Numbered from the stretch's first letter, positions 44,990 to 57,725 are shown. The stretch: DNA of 64,000 nt from Megaustenia siamemsis (GCA_032433765.1 JAVIAB010000160.1:39367917-39431916), one strand, 5' to 3'. The notes: generated by a model from the sequence alone, not told the origin. Numbers and translations are program-made.

Positions 44990-45381
44990 GAGGCGAAGGC
45001 GCGCCCCACCCAGCACCAGAGCTGGAAGTCGTCAGTGACTCATAACTGATGGCTTGCGCCAGGATCGGTGAACCAGAACCATCCAGACCCTGCTACACCT
45101 CTTCGTGGTGCCTCTAGAAACAGACTAACCTGTCTAGTCTGGCCAAGCGAGCAGGGATCGAAGTGGGAAGACGAACCCGGTACACAAAAAAGCGTCGGCT
45201 GAAATCGGATGTGTTGGGCCGAAAGGCGCAGATATCACAGTGTTTCACTGCAAACTGCAACACAACGTAACTACGTCCACTTAACGTCCTTTTAAGGGCG
45301 GATGACGAGGAGGAAGTCTACGGTTCGTATCCGTTAGAATACCTCAAATCATCGGACGAACGCATCATCATCATCATCATC
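44990..45381 (+). mobile_element. SINE-C, best-bounded copy with (CAT)n tail
   Basis: Full-length 392 bp, GAGGCGAAGGCGCGCCCCAC to CATCGGACGAACG followed by (CAT)n. A perfect 13-bp duplication ATTCCTTGGAGTG lies at 44977-44989 and 45382-45394. Duplication plus a simple-repeat tail shows retroposition. I do not recognise its origin. Confidence 0.88.
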
Positions 45382-45394
45382 ATTCCTTGGAGTG

Positions 45395-47110
45395 TGATTT
45401 GTACTGAGATCGTACTGAGATTGTGTTGAGATTGTATTGAGATCTTGGCAGTGATGCTTTATCTAGCATGCAACACATAATAAATAGTTGGAGTGCTAGT
45501 CTGCTCAACTAGCCTCCTAAGACCTTCAAGAGGTGTCAGTGAGTTCGTCTCCATTTAATATGTTCTGTCAAGTATCGGCCAGACCAGTCGATCTTCTCAA
45601 GACAACAGGGCCATCTATAGTTTGTTGCGTACCTTCTTTTCCACCTAACACGGGGGCTGTTATCACAGCATAGCTAGACCACCTAATATGACGAGGATAA
45701 AGATATACTTGTTAGATGAAATAAGAACCACCTCCATAAAACACTGACTGATTATTACAGATGAGGAAAGCATTGTTATAAATGATACAGTCTTCTCATT
45801 GGTATCACGATCCGTTGAGTATATTGTTTAACTTTGTTCCATTATTTTTCATAAAATCTTAGTTTTTACAACTGAAAAAAAAAGAAAAGAAAAATCGAAG
45901 CACTTCCTGGCATGTTCACATTTTCCTGCTTATGTAATTTTAATGGTTTCGTGACTGCTTTGAACAATACATCGTAGCACCAGACACATAGCGGAAGCTA
46001 TCTGTCTTCTGGACCTGTCCACGTGAAGCCAAGTGACAGATATTCCGTGAACTGAACAAAATATCATCTTGCCTTCAACATAACTCACATTTAACATATG
46101 TTGTGTTAGAGTTGAGTATAATTCTGCGATTTTATCTCGGATTCATAAAAAAAGTTATTGTTACGAACTGCGTCTTATTGTTATTCTTAATTGTTATCTC
46201 TCTTCCTTTCTCTTCTTTTTCGGTTGCATCTTCTTCTGCCGGTCTCCCGCTTGAAGGCGAGGGGATGTATGGAGGAGCTATGTGTATATTGTTGGAGATT
46301 ACCAGTTATGCAGATTGAGTTATTGTCATCGTCAATTTATTTAGTTCATTCTTTTCGTATGTTACACCGCAACCAGCGTCACGCTCATTTTGATCAAGTG
46401 TGTATCGACGCAGCCTGCGTCACATGCGCTATTCTCAATTTATTTCGTATAAACACATTCATATTTTTATATTATAGATATTTTATATAGGCTTCATGTA
46501 AATATGCTTTACTTTAGAGCCCCTTTCTCCTTCTACACGCGATGTTCACAAAGAAATTATGTAAAAGAGTGTGATTTTCTATTAGAATTAGCAGTGTCTA
46601 CCGCCGACAAAAATCAGCTGATCGAAATGGCATTGATTAGTATTGATTTTAATGCTAGAACTCAATCGATGATGGCTGAACACACAAAATCAGGAAATTA
46701 ATTTTCTTTATTAAATGTTACGAATAATGATCTAAGCATCAACGGGAACAGTTATTTGAGCAACTTCGATCAGAAACAAGGAATTAATAAGGTTTCATGT
46801 TGGATACTTGTGATCAATAACTCAATACGTTTACAGTGAAGAAGAAACCAATATATTGTGATTGTTGATGACAAAAGATACGTTATTTTTATGCTTCATC
46901 AATAAATCTTTCAAGGCTGCTTGAAGATATATTGTTATTTTGTTTTTATTTCGCAAAATAACTCCTATTAGATTAATTCGATGTTTATTTGATCTGATGT
47001 TTATGATGGTAAGTTGGCAAATAGGGTCTCAGTTTAAAGTTTTCATTTAAAGGCAGAAGAAAGTAAGGGCTGTAATTTAACACTATTATTAACGTATATT
47101 GTATCCCTAG
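45395..47110. other. Longest non-repetitive stretch, no gene proven
   Basis: Unique AT-rich DNA. The frames 46103-46318 (a hydrophobic run NCVLLLFLIVISLPFSSFSV that could mimic a signal peptide) and 46504-46701 are short and start at ordinary ATGs. I found no splice sites or domain that would support them. Confidence 0.35.
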
Positions 47111-47890
47111 ACTCTAGACTCTCTAGAACATAACAACATCACATGACAATGTTTGATGAAGAGAGAAAGTAAGAGATAGAGCATAACAACATCACATGAC
47201 AATGTTTGATGAAGAGAGAAAGTAAGAGATAGAACATAACAACATCACATGACGATGTTTGATGAAGAGAGAAAGTAAGAGATAGAACATTACAACATCA
47301 CATGACAATGTTTTGATGAAGAGAGAAAGTAAGAGATAGAACATAACATCACATGACAATGTTTGATGAAGAGAGAAAGTAAGAGATAGAACATAACAAC
47401 ATCACATGACAATGTTTGATGAAAGAAGAAAGTAAGAGATAGAACATAACAACATCACATGACGATGTTTGATGAAGAGAGAAAGTAAGAGATAGAGCAT
47501 AACAACATCACATGACAATGTTTGATGAAGAGAGAAAGTAAGAGATAGAACATAACATCACATGACACTGTTTGATGAAGAGAGAAAGTAAGAGATAGAA
47601 CATAACAACATCACATGACGATGTTTGATGAAGAGAGAAAGTAAGAGATAGAGCATAACAACATCACATGACAATGTTTGATGAAGAGAGAAACTAAGAG
47701 ATAGAACATAACATCACATGACACTGTTTGATGAAGAGAGAAAGTAAGAGATAGAACATAACATCACATGACACTGTTTGATGAAGAGAGAAAGTAAGAG
47801 ATAGAACATAACATCACATGACGATGTTTGATGAAGAGAGAAAGTAAGAGATAGAACATAACAACATCACATGACAATGTTTGAGGGGAA
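47110..47890. repeat. 53-bp minisatellite, about 14 units
   Basis: Unit AGAGATAGAACATAACAACA, TCACATGACAATGTTTGATG, AAGAGAGAAAGTA. A 50-bp subtype (CATAACATCAC, 3 bp shorter) alternates with the 53-bp subtype. Confidence 0.96.
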
Positions 47891-48159
47891 GAACTAAGAG
47901 CTTGAAGTTGATAACTTTCCTACTTATGAGAGAACTTATACTATTCAATATATGTGATCATGCATTAATATCATAACCTGTATATTTATGTTTTATATAT
48001 GTATGTCTTGTAAATTTATGAACACTATACGATGCTTATGTATGTATGTAGGTATGCATATCTTATACCTGTGTGTATGTGTGTGTATATATATATATCT
48101 TGTATGAATAGAATGTGTCAATAGTTTGTGGGTATGTATGTAAGTGTGTATGTATGTAT
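47891..48159. other. AT-rich stretch with short TATG/TG runs
   Basis: Transition into the tetranucleotide tract. No gene. Confidence 0.5.
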
Positions 48160-48452
48160 GCATATTTGTATGTATGTATGTATGTATGTATGTATGTATG
48201 TATGTATGTATGTATGTATGTATGTATGTATGTATGTATGTATGTATGTATGTATGTATGTATGTATGTATGTATGTATGTATGTATGTATGTATGTATG
48301 TATGTATGTATGTATGTATGTATGTATGTATGTATGTATGTATGTATGTATGTATGTATGTATGTATGTATGTATGTATGTATGTATGTATGTATGTATG
48401 TATGTATGTATGTATGTATGTATGTATGTATGTATGTATGTATGTATGTATG

Positions 48453-48482
<30 letters not shown>
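48160..48482. repeat. (TATG)n microsatellite, about 80 units
   Basis: Almost perfect GTATGTAT tract open in all frames on both strands. Not coding. Confidence 0.98.
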
Positions 48483-48483
<1 letters not shown>

Positions 48484-48960
48484 GTATGTACGCACTGCGT
48501 GCATGCATGTGTGTAAATATGTACGCATTTCAGTGCATGAATGTGTGTAAATATGTACGCATTTCAGTGCATGCATGTGTGTAAATATGTACGCATTTCA
48601 GTGCATGCATGTGTGTAAATATGTACGCATTTCAGTGCATGCATGTGTGTAAATATGTACGCATTTCAGTGCATGCATGTGTGTAAATATGTACGCATTT
48701 CAGTGCATGCATGTGTGTAAATATGTACACATTTCAGTGCATGCATGTGTGTAAATATGTACGCATTTCAGTGCATGCATGTGTGTAAATATGTACGCAT
48801 TGCAGGGCATGCATGTGTGTAAATATGTTCGCATTGCAGTGCATGCATTTGTGTAAATATGTTCGCATTGCAGTGCATGCATTTGTGTAAATATGTTCGC
48901 ATTGCAGTGCATGCATGTGTGTAAATATGTTCGCATTGCAGTGCATGCATGTGTGTGTGC
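48483..48960. repeat. 34-bp minisatellite, about 14 units
   Basis: Unit GTGTGTAAATATGTACGCAT plus TTCAGTGCATGCAT. The left units carry GCATTTCAG and the right units GCATTGCAG. The array starts where the (TATG)n tract ends. Confidence 0.96.
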
Positions 48961-49029
48961 ATGTACAAGTATGTGTTGATGCCGATAAACATTTAATCAT
49001 TCAGTTATATATGCATTTATACTTCCTTC

Positions 49030-49265
<236 letters not shown>

Positions 49266-49998
49266 TTTCCTCTTTAATCATTGCGTCTAAAACCTCTTTA
49301 GCTATTTAAACCCGCCTCAGTTAATAAAAACATACCGGAACACCTTGAGTCCATGAACAACAACCTGAAAACCCCTACTCTACAATGAAAAAGAGACAAT
49401 CCGGATGTTGTTCAGTAATGGACGCGACTGGGAAATAATACACTAGAACTGGCTGAAATAAAATGAACGCAAATTCAAGAATAAACCCGTAAAGATATGG
49501 GGCGTGAACCAGGAAGTGAACATAAAGTGTTGATTGGATATACCAAAAAAATAATAAACAACAACAGTAAGACGTGAAATGAAAACTAGAAACATATTGC
49601 AGCCAACATAATGATTGATCAATGCTGATCTAAACTGCAAGGGGTAAGACCTCATGTAAGGGAGTTTAAAACAATAATGTGATTTTCCATCCCAAAGACC
49701 GTTTCAATAAACACGAAAATTATAGCACTGACTCTACAGAATAAATGCTACGTTTTGTGTTGATGCGTTTGCCGGTTCGTTGATTGTTTATTTTTGTAGT
49801 TTATTGCCTAATTTTTGCTTTGCCAGATTGTATTTTCTTTTTTTTCAGTTGGTCGTGCTAATTTCATTTCATTTTTTGTGTGTTTCCAGCGAAATAAAAA
49901 TATAACTATATGTACAATCAGGCAAGCTTTCATTACAATTCTTGTATTGAGAGCTTTATGTTGTTTGTGACATTTTAAAATAATTAGAAATCGATAAG
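49266..49998. other. Spacer, no gene recognised
   Basis: Unique AT-rich DNA without a recognisable product. Confidence 0.4.

Positions 49999-50047
<49 letters not shown>
49999..50047. repeat. (AG)n tract
   Basis: About 24 AG units. A short (GACA)n tract follows at 50178-50215. Confidence 0.95.
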
Positions 50048-50050
<3 letters not shown>

Positions 50051-50440
50051 GGTAAGAAAGTGCAACGTAAGAGAAAAAAATATTTTTACACATACACAGA
50101 TAAACATTAAAAGAAAATAAACGCAGAGGGAAGCAATTACAGAATGATACGGATAGGTAGCTAAACACATTGTGAGGACAGACAGACAGACAGACAAGAC
50201 AGACAAGACAGACAGATGGACGGATGGATGGATAATGAAATATTTTTTTAGAGTAATAACACGAGATGCATAGAATCCAAAAAAGAATCGAAAGAAATAT
50301 TTTGCAAAGAGAAATAGCAACTTGTGATAAGATTGGACAAATAACGCAAATCAAATACATCAGAATGTGAGCTGGACGGCAGCAAACTTTAAAGAGAAAT
50401 ATCACAAGCAAGTGAATTATTACTCGTAAATATAGTCAAC
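50048..50440. other. Spacer, no gene recognised
   Basis: Contains the (GACA)n/(GGAT)n run at 50178-50232 and otherwise unique sequence. Confidence 0.4.
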
Positions 50441-50442
50441 TA

Positions 50443-50645
50443 TCCAAATCTTCCATCCCATCTTCTATTCCATCTTCTATCCCATCTTCCATCACATATT
50501 CTATTCCATCTTTCATTCCATCTTCTATCCCATCTTCCATCCCATTTTCTATAGCATCTAAAATTCCATCTTCCATCCCATCTTCTATACCATCTTCCAT
50601 CCCATCTTCTATTCCATCTTCCATCCCATCTTCTACCCCATGTTT
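50443..50645. repeat. 12/24-bp minisatellite of CCATCTTCTATC
   Basis: Alternating CCATCTTCTATC and CCATCTTCCATC duodecamers, about 16 in all. Confidence 0.93.
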
Positions 50646-50884
50646 CGTGACAGTTTATGTTAATTTCTCCTATCCATAGTGAGCAGAATGTTCGCGCCAT
50701 TAAAATGAGACATAAAAATATGTGACCGATTTCTGGAAATGTGATGCGAGGATAGGGTGGCCTGAAGAAGCGGTCGTCAAACCACTCTGGTCAATGGAGC
50801 CCTAGCTCTTAACAACAAATCACTATTTAAAAAACACATTTTAATAGAATTTTAACGACATATTTAACATGCTATATTGATTCT
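50646..50884. other. Spacer, no feature seen
   Basis: Unique sequence. Confidence 0.4.
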
Positions 50885-51300
50885 TCTTCTTCTTCTTTCC
50901 TTCCTCATCTGCCTTTCAGCGTCGAGGGGAGATATAATTTGCGGTCTTTTGCTCTTCTGTTCGCCTCTACTGCTGTTATGTTTCCTAGTGCTTCTAATAT
51001 TCCGTCAATCCATATTTTTCGTGATCGGTCCTTGGGTCTGGTGTTCTCACAACGTTTGTTGAAGGCTCGTTGTGTTCTGTTTTGTTCATTCTGCCTTGTC
51101 ACGTGGCCAAACCATTTTATCTGTTGTTTCCTTATATATCCTATGGCGGGGACTATTCCTAGTTTTTTTCTCAGTTCTTCATTTCTGATCTTATCTCTCA
51201 GACTGTTTCCTGTCATTCGTCTAACGCATTTCATCTCTGTAGAGGTTATTTTTCTTATTGTTCTTGCATCTAGGGCCCAGGTCTGGCATTGATAGCACAA
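50885..51300 (-). pseudogene. LINE C-terminal tail, family C
   Basis: A minus-strand frame of about 131 codons without interruption: CYQCQTWALDARTIRKI, RRMTGNSLRDKIRNEEL, KKLGIVPAIGYIRKQQIKWF, GHVTRQNEQNR, RSRKIWIDGILEALG, ending LYLPSTLKGR. This is the post-RT tail of RTE-like LINEs (GHV..., then R..WIDGI). The 3' tail is AGAAGAAGAAG-like (50885-50905 on +). Only the tail survives, so no catalytic residues are present. Confidence 0.85.
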
Positions 51301-51735
51301 GCATTGTTATATTGATTGCGGAATTAAAAAAAAAAAAATGCTAACGTTTTGGGTATAAATTAAATAGATCAGTGTCATTTTTGTAACTGAAATAAAAAAA
51401 ATAAATAACTGAATGAACTTAGATTGTGTTATCTTTATCCTGTAACAAAGTCAATGGGAAGAGTGAGCTTGTTACATCCTTATTAGGCCTTCAAATCTTG
51501 GCACAAGTTTGGAAATTGCTATTCTAATCTATTTTTCAGCGTTTAGATGTGATCTGTATTTGGTTTTGATGGCTGCCAATGATGTAAATCCGGTTTCACA
51601 GAAATAGGAAGTCGTAAAAGGAATTAAAACTCATAGACTTTCTTGCCTACGTCTGGGTATTCTTGTTTTACAAAGCTCCAATGGAAAGAGAGAAAGAGAC
51701 ATCTCTGGCGAGATAGAGAAATAATATTAGAGAGC
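51301..51735. other. Spacer, no gene recognised
   Basis: Unique AT-rich sequence. Confidence 0.4.
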
Positions 51736-51739
51736 TTAA

Positions 51740-51832
51740 CATTGTGGTAGAACAGCGACGGTGGGTTGCACTGTGGATAGAGGTTTGTGGAGACACATCA
51801 CCTACGTCGAGCATGTCACTTTATGATGATGT
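51740..51832 (+). mobile_element. RTE-B-like 3' tail relic
   Basis: GTGGATAGAGGTTTGTGGAG, ACACATCACCTACGTCGAGC, then ATGATGATG: the last ~90 bp of the RTE-B type. Confidence 0.65.
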
Positions 51833-51954
51833 TAATAATGCCCGAGCAGACCCTAGCAGGCGCTTGCGGAGCACAATTTGACGACCACTGGTTTACAGGT
51901 AAGAAATCTGCCCCTGGACAGAAAACTCCCGGGTTTGAATCCCGCTACAGGTTG

Positions 51955-53995
51955 TGAGAATGTTCACTTTGGATCCGAGGTTTCTCGCTGACTTTACCAT
52001 AAATCTGAGGTTTCTAGGTGACTTAAGCGTCAATCTGAGGTTTCTCGGTGACTTTACCGTCAATCTGAGGTGTCTAGGTGACTTTACCATAAATCTGAGG
52101 TTTCTATGTGACTTTCCCATCAATCTGAGGTTTCTATGTGACTTTACCATCAATCTGACGTTTCTAGATGACTTTACAATCAATCTGAGGTTTCTAGGTG
52201 ATTTCACTATCAATCCGAGGTTTCTTCTTGGCCTTACCATAAATCCAAAGTTTATTTGTGGCTTTACCATAAATCCAAGGTTTATTTGTGGCTTTACCAT
52301 CAATCCAAGGTTTATTTGTGGCTTTACCATCAATCTGATGTTTCTCCGTGGCTTTACCATCAATTCAAGGTTTCTCGCTGACTTTACCGTCAATCTGAGG
52401 TGTCTAGGTGACTTTACCGTCAATCTGAGGTTTCTATGTTACTTTACCGTCAATCTGAGGTTTCTTCTTGGCCTTACCATTAATCTAATGTTTCTTGGTG
52501 ACTTTACTATCAATCTGAGGTTTCTAGGTGACTACCATCATTCTGATTTTTCTATGTGACTTTACCATCAATCTGAGATTTCTAGGTGACTTTACCATCA
52601 ATCTGAGGTTTCTAGGTGACTTTACTATCAATCTGAGGTTTGTATGTGACTTTACTATCAATCTGACGTTTCTAGGTGACTACCATCAATCTGAGGTTTC
52701 TAGGTGACTTTACCATCAATCTGAGGTTTCTATGTAACTTTACTATCAATCTGAGGTTTCTAGGTGACTTTACCATCAATCTGAGGTTTATATGTGGCTT
52801 TACCATCAATCTGAGGTTTCTATGTGACTTTCTCTAGAAACTTCAGATTGATAGTAAAGTCGGAGGTTTCTAGGTTACTTTACTATTAATCTGAGGTTTC
52901 TAGGTGAGTTTACCATCAATCTGAGGTTTATAGGTGGCTTTACCATCAATCTGATGTTTCTAGGTGACTTTATCATCAATCTGAAGTTTCTAGGTGACTT
53001 TACCATCAATCTGAGGTTTCTAGGTGACTTTACCATCAATCTGAGGTTTCTATGTGACTTTACCATCAATCTGATATTTCTATGTGACTTTACTATCAAT
53101 CTGAGGTTTCTACGTGACTTTACTATCAATCTGAGGTTTCTAGGTGACTTTACCATCACTCTGAGGTTTCTAGGTGACTTTACCATCAATCTGACGTTTC
53201 TAGATGACTTTACAATCAATCTGAGATTTCTAGGTGATTTCACTATCAATCCGAGGTTTCTTTTTGGCCTTATCATAAATCCAAAGTTTATTTGTGGCAT
53301 TACCATCAATCCTAGGTGTCTCCGTGGCTTTACCATCAATCCTAGGTGTCTCCGTGGCTTTACCATCAATCTGAGGTTTCTCCGTGGCTTTACCATCAAT
53401 CCAAGGTTTCTCCGTGGCTTTACCATCAATCCAAGGTTTCTCCGTGGCTTTACCATCAATCCAAGGTTTCTCCGTGGCTTTACCATCAATCTGAGGTTTC
53501 TCCGTGGCTTTACCGTCAATCCAAGGTTTCTTGGTGACTTTACCATCAATCTGATGTTTCTCCATGGCTTTAGCATCAATCCAATGTTTCTCGGTGGCTT
53601 TACCATCAATCTGATGTTTCTAGGTAACTTTATCATCAATCTGAAGATTCTAGGTGACTTTACCATCAATCCAAGGTTTCTCGGTGGCTTTACCATCAAT
53701 CTGAGGTTTTTCCGTGGCTTTACCGTCAATCCAAGGTTTCTTGGTGACTTTACCACAATCTGATGTTTCTCCATGGCTTTATCATCAATCCAAGGTGTCT
53801 CGGTGATTTTACCATCAATCCAATGTGTCTCGGTGACTTTACCATCAATCTGAGGTTTCTCCGTGGCTTTACCATCAATGCAAGGTTTCTCGGTGGCTTT
53901 ACCATCAATCTGAGGTTTCTCGGTGACTTTACCATCAATCAAAGGTTTCTTTGTGGCTTTACCATCAATCCATGGTTTCTTTGTGGCTTTACCCT
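51955..53995. repeat. 30-bp minisatellite, about 67 units, with one inverted unit
   Basis: Unit CTTTACCATCAATCTGAGGT plus TTCTAGGTGA, with subtypes ending TTTCTCCGTGG or TTTATTTGTGG clustered in blocks. The multiple-of-three unit keeps long frames open on both strands (355 codons on -). At 52831-52862 one unit is inverted. Confidence 0.96.
52831..52862 (-). repeat. Single inverted monomer in the 30-bp array
   Basis: CTAGAAACTTCAGATTGATA followed by GTAAAGTC is the reverse complement of the standard unit, while units on both sides are in + orientation. Confidence 0.9.
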
Positions 53996-54295
53996 TAACT
54001 GGTTTCTGGATCGTGTGGTCCGATGTCTAGCTCTCTCGGACAGCGGCGAAAAACAAGAGGTTCCATAAGCACTCTCACACGTTAAAGAACCCTTGAAGTC
54101 CTCCCTGTTTTCCTTTCTCCCTTCCGTCTTGCCCTATTTCTTCCCTCCCTCCCGATTTTCATTCCTTTCGCCCTCAATCCTTCCTTCCTTTATTTCTTCC
54201 ATCCTTCCTGACTGTATTTTTTTCTATCTTTTAAATTTGTTGTTTTTATTAATTATATTATTTGTTCGTTGTTATATATTGTTATTCTTGGCATA
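53996..54295. other. Spacer with a CCTT-rich stretch
   Basis: Imperfect pyrimidine-rich sequence at 54100-54215, otherwise unique. No gene. Confidence 0.5.
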
Positions 54296-54302
54296 TAAAA
54301 TA

Positions 54303-54392
54303 TATATACACATACATACATAAATACATATATATATGCGTACATACATACATACATACATACATACATACATACATACATACATACATACT
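54303..54392. repeat. (CATA)n microsatellite
   Basis: ACATACATACAT tract with a TATATATGCG interruption. Confidence 0.95.
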
Positions 54393-54987
54393 CACATACA
54401 CACATTTAAAGCACAAAAGTAAACAAATACAACAACAGTCAAGTATATAAAGCAGGAAGTCAAAACTGTTCCAGTGTCGAAGTGAAATCTCCAACAAATT
54501 TTTTTCCTAGACAGACAGTCATTAGTAGTATAGCAGGGTCCATTTGACCCGCATTGTGGCGCTAAATTAACAAAGATATATAGGGCGGCGCGCGGCGCGC
54601 ATAACACGTGCGGCGCAGGGGGAGTTAATCATGACCGATCGTGTCCGGATAATGACCGCTAGTCTCGGTGAATCCGATAGTGACCTAATTATGTCTGGTA
54701 TGTGCGGATTTTGGCGATCTTTATGTACTTGATCGTTAGTGATAGGTTAGTAGATTATACAACATCAATAAAAAACAATAGCATTAAATATAAAACAGAA
54801 GACGAAGATATATTTTATTCTTTTATTATCTCAATAGGTGTATAACATACAGTGGATATTATATAACATTACAAACATATTTAGTACACTGCGTAAATAT
54901 ATAGTACAGGGATAACCTTTATTTATAGCTATGTAGTTGGGTGTCTGCTTAGTTCTATGTCATAAATGAAGCATAAGGGTGAAACAG

Positions 54988-55078
54988 TTAGAGATTACTG
55001 GGTAGTCTAAGCTGGTAGTGTAAATATGTTCCTCTGTGTTAGTGGTTCGCTATCTCTCTCTCTCTCTCTTTCTCTCTT

Positions 55079-55113
<35 letters not shown>

Positions 55114-55382
55114 ATTATTCCAGCCTAGATTTCCCTCCATTGAAACACTTACTCATTCTCTCCATTTATCCCTATCATCGCGCCTTCCTTCTCTATCTCT
55201 CTCTCTCTCTCTCTCTCTCGCTTTCTCCCCTATCCTCTCTTAGACTTCTAACCTATCACTCCACCCTCCGCCTCTCTCTTTAGCTCCCCCGCCCTCCCTC
55301 ATATTTTTAGCGTCCCTCCTATTGTAACACTTGATTATTCTCACCATTAATACATAGCATCTCGCCTTCTTTCTCATAGGCT

Positions 55383-55422
<40 letters not shown>

Positions 55423-55513
55423 AGTTAGAGATTACTGGTTAGTCTAAGCTGGTAGTGTAAATATGTTCCTCGGTGTTAGTGGTTCGCTATCTCTCTCTCT
55501 CTCTCGCCCTCTT

Positions 55514-55545
<32 letters not shown>

Positions 55546-55813
55546 ACTCTCTCGCTACTATTCCAGCCTAGATTTCCCTCCATTGAAACACTTACTCATT
55601 CTCTCCATTTATCCCTAGCATCGCGCCTTCCTTCTCTCTCTCTCTCTCTCGCTTTCTCCCCTATCCTCTCTTAGACTTCTAACCTATCAGTCCACCCTCC
55701 GCCTCTCCCTTTAGCTCCCCCGCCATCCCTCATATTTTTAGCGTCCCTCCTATTGTAACACTTGATTATTCTCACCATTAATACATAGCATCTCGCCTTC
55801 TTTCTCATACGCT

Positions 55814-55847
<34 letters not shown>

Positions 55848-55893
55848 GCTCTTCTAACCCCTACTAGACTTCTCTCCTACCATTCCACCTTTC

Positions 55894-55948
<55 letters not shown>

Positions 55949-55975
55949 ACCTCGCCTAGCGTTCCGCCTTCATTC
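54988..55975. repeat. ~434-bp tandem units with CT-rich runs (left arm)
   Basis: Each unit starts CAGTTAGAGATTACTGG, passes a (CT)n run, CCAGCCTAGATTTCCCTCCA, a second (CT)n run and GCGTCCCTCCTATTGTAACA, and ends in a third (CT)n run. Two units and a partial third. Mirrored at 60500-62300. Confidence 0.9.
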
Positions 55976-56767
55976 GTATTTTTACCTTACCACCAGTGTA
56001 ACACATTAATAACATTGAATATCAATTACAAAAAGACTTGAAATATCTACTTTTTAAAGAACCAATAAGATAAACATAGGAAAAACAAAGGAATAATACA
56101 CTCGACAAGGCTTAACAGACGTACTTTATACACATCACCATTAATACAACTGAAATTCCTTTAATGATAACCTATCACATCGTTATGAGCTAAGAGAAAA
56201 ACAGAAAAAGAAATTCAACTTACACCGTAAAATATTCCACTACAACACAGACCGCTAGACTGAACAGTACTACGAAAATAAACGTCCGTGAATCAAGCGC
56301 GCTTATAACACGAAGTCTCACATCCGATTAGTTTAAATACAATCTGGTAAATAAAATTTGGACGATACTATTCCACCCTCGACTAATATCTAGGTTAACC
56401 AATCAGAGAAGAAGATTTCTATCGGACACCCATCAACGAAATGACTGACCTCTGGATTAACTAATCGGAGAAGAGGATTACTGTTATCGTGATAACTGAC
56501 CTCATTTTCAACTTGAAGTGCTGTCGAGTCTGATGGATGGGTTACTTTAAATCGATTCGGCCCCTGATACAATCCACCTAGCGGGTCAATGGTGGGGGAA
56601 ATAATACAAGTGGCGGGTTACTTGAACGCGTTTTGACCCCTGCTGCAATACCAGGAGTTCCATGACAGTTATAAATAGTTGGATACAACAAGCAGGAAGT
56701 TATATTACGGACAGAAATCTAGCAGGCAATGGCAGAAACCTAAGAGGCAAGGACAGAAAACTAGGGG

Positions 56768-57340
56768 GGTCGTGGTTCGTGGTTCGGTAAGTCCGTGGTT
56801 CGTTAAGTCCGTGGTTCGTGGTTCGTTAGTTGATGGTTCGTTAAGTCCGTGGTTCGTGGGGGTTGTGGTTCGCGGTTCGTGAGTTGATGGTTCGTTAAGT
56901 TCGTGGTTCGTGGGGGTTGTGGTTCGCGGTTCATGAGTTGATGGTTCGTTAAGTTCGTGGTTTGTTAAGTTCGTTGTTCGTGAGTTTGTGGTTCGTTAGT
57001 TGATGGTTCGTTAAGTCCGTGGTTCGTGGGGTTGTGGTTAGTGGTTCGTTAGTTGATAGTTCGTTAAGTCCATGGTTCGTAGGGGTTGTGGTTCGCGGTT
57101 CGTGAGTTGAGGGTTCGTTAAGTCCGTGGTTCGTGGGGTTGTGGTTCGTGGTTCGTTAGTTGATAGTTCGTTAAGTCCATGGTTCGTAGGGGTTGTGGTT
57201 CGCGGTTCGTGAGTTGAGGGTTCTTTAAGTCCGTGGTTCGTGGGGTTGTGGTTCGTGGTTCGTTAGTTGATGGTTCGTTAAGTCCATGGTTCGTGGGGTT
57301 GTGGTTTATTAAGTTTGTAGTTTGTTAAGTGCGTGGTTCG
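56768..57340. repeat. GTTCGTGG / GTTCGTTAAGTCC array (left arm)
   Basis: Short motifs GTGGTTCG, GTTAGTTGATGGTTCG and TTAAGTCCGTGGTTCG arranged in ~60-bp higher-order units. Mirrored at about 59165-59703. Confidence 0.9.
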
Positions 57341-57344
57341 AGAG

Positions 57345-57725
57345 GTCGTGGGCAAGGGCAGAAACCTAAGAGGCAAGGGCAGAAACCTAGGAGGCAAGGT
57401 CAGAAACCTAGGAGGCAAGGGCAGAAACCTAGGAGGCAAGGGCAGAAACCTAAGAGGCAAAGACAGAAACCTAAGAGGCAAGGTCAGAAACCTAGGAGGC
57501 AAGGGCAGAAACCTAGGAAGCAAAGGCTGAAAAACACTGGTACTGACTAAGGCTTCCAAGGTGTATTTGATTGTCGCCCTATTTTTGTCTGTATAACCTA
57601 ATATATCACTTTCATTTAATCTATCGATAAACGTTTCAAAGTCATTTCTGTTGTTAACTAACAAGGGTTTGTCTAATCCTGTCGCGTTATTTGAGCTTGT
57701 GTGTGAAAGTAACGCAGCCAAATAG
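57345..57725 (-). pseudogene. Relic frame with 8-residue repeats (left arm)
   Basis: On the minus strand a frame reads LLVNNRNDFETFIDRLNESD, then ILGYTDKNRATIKYTLEALV, and then enters about eight repeats of PPRFLPLP coded by a 24-bp minisatellite. The first 60 residues look like real protein (mixed, charged, amphipathic) but I recognise no family. It has no ATG near its start (the frame opens from TTG). It is mirrored at 58800-59180, reading outward from the centre in both arms, and may be the last trace of a gene once carried by the element. Confidence 0.4.

Noticed and set aside
46103..46701. Two short + strand frames, one with a signal-peptide-like start
   Set aside because: Short, no domain, no splice sites I can defend. 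Kept only as a note on the unique region.
51954..53942. Frames of 170-355 codons on both strands in the 30-bp array
   Set aside because: Ten-codon satellite units. Opposite-strand frames of similar length show that openness comes from the repeat.
56390..56572. 60-codon frame mirrored at 59897-60079 in the palindrome
   Set aside because: Presence in both arms only reflects the inverted repeat. No known domain, and it lies in a locally duplicated block.
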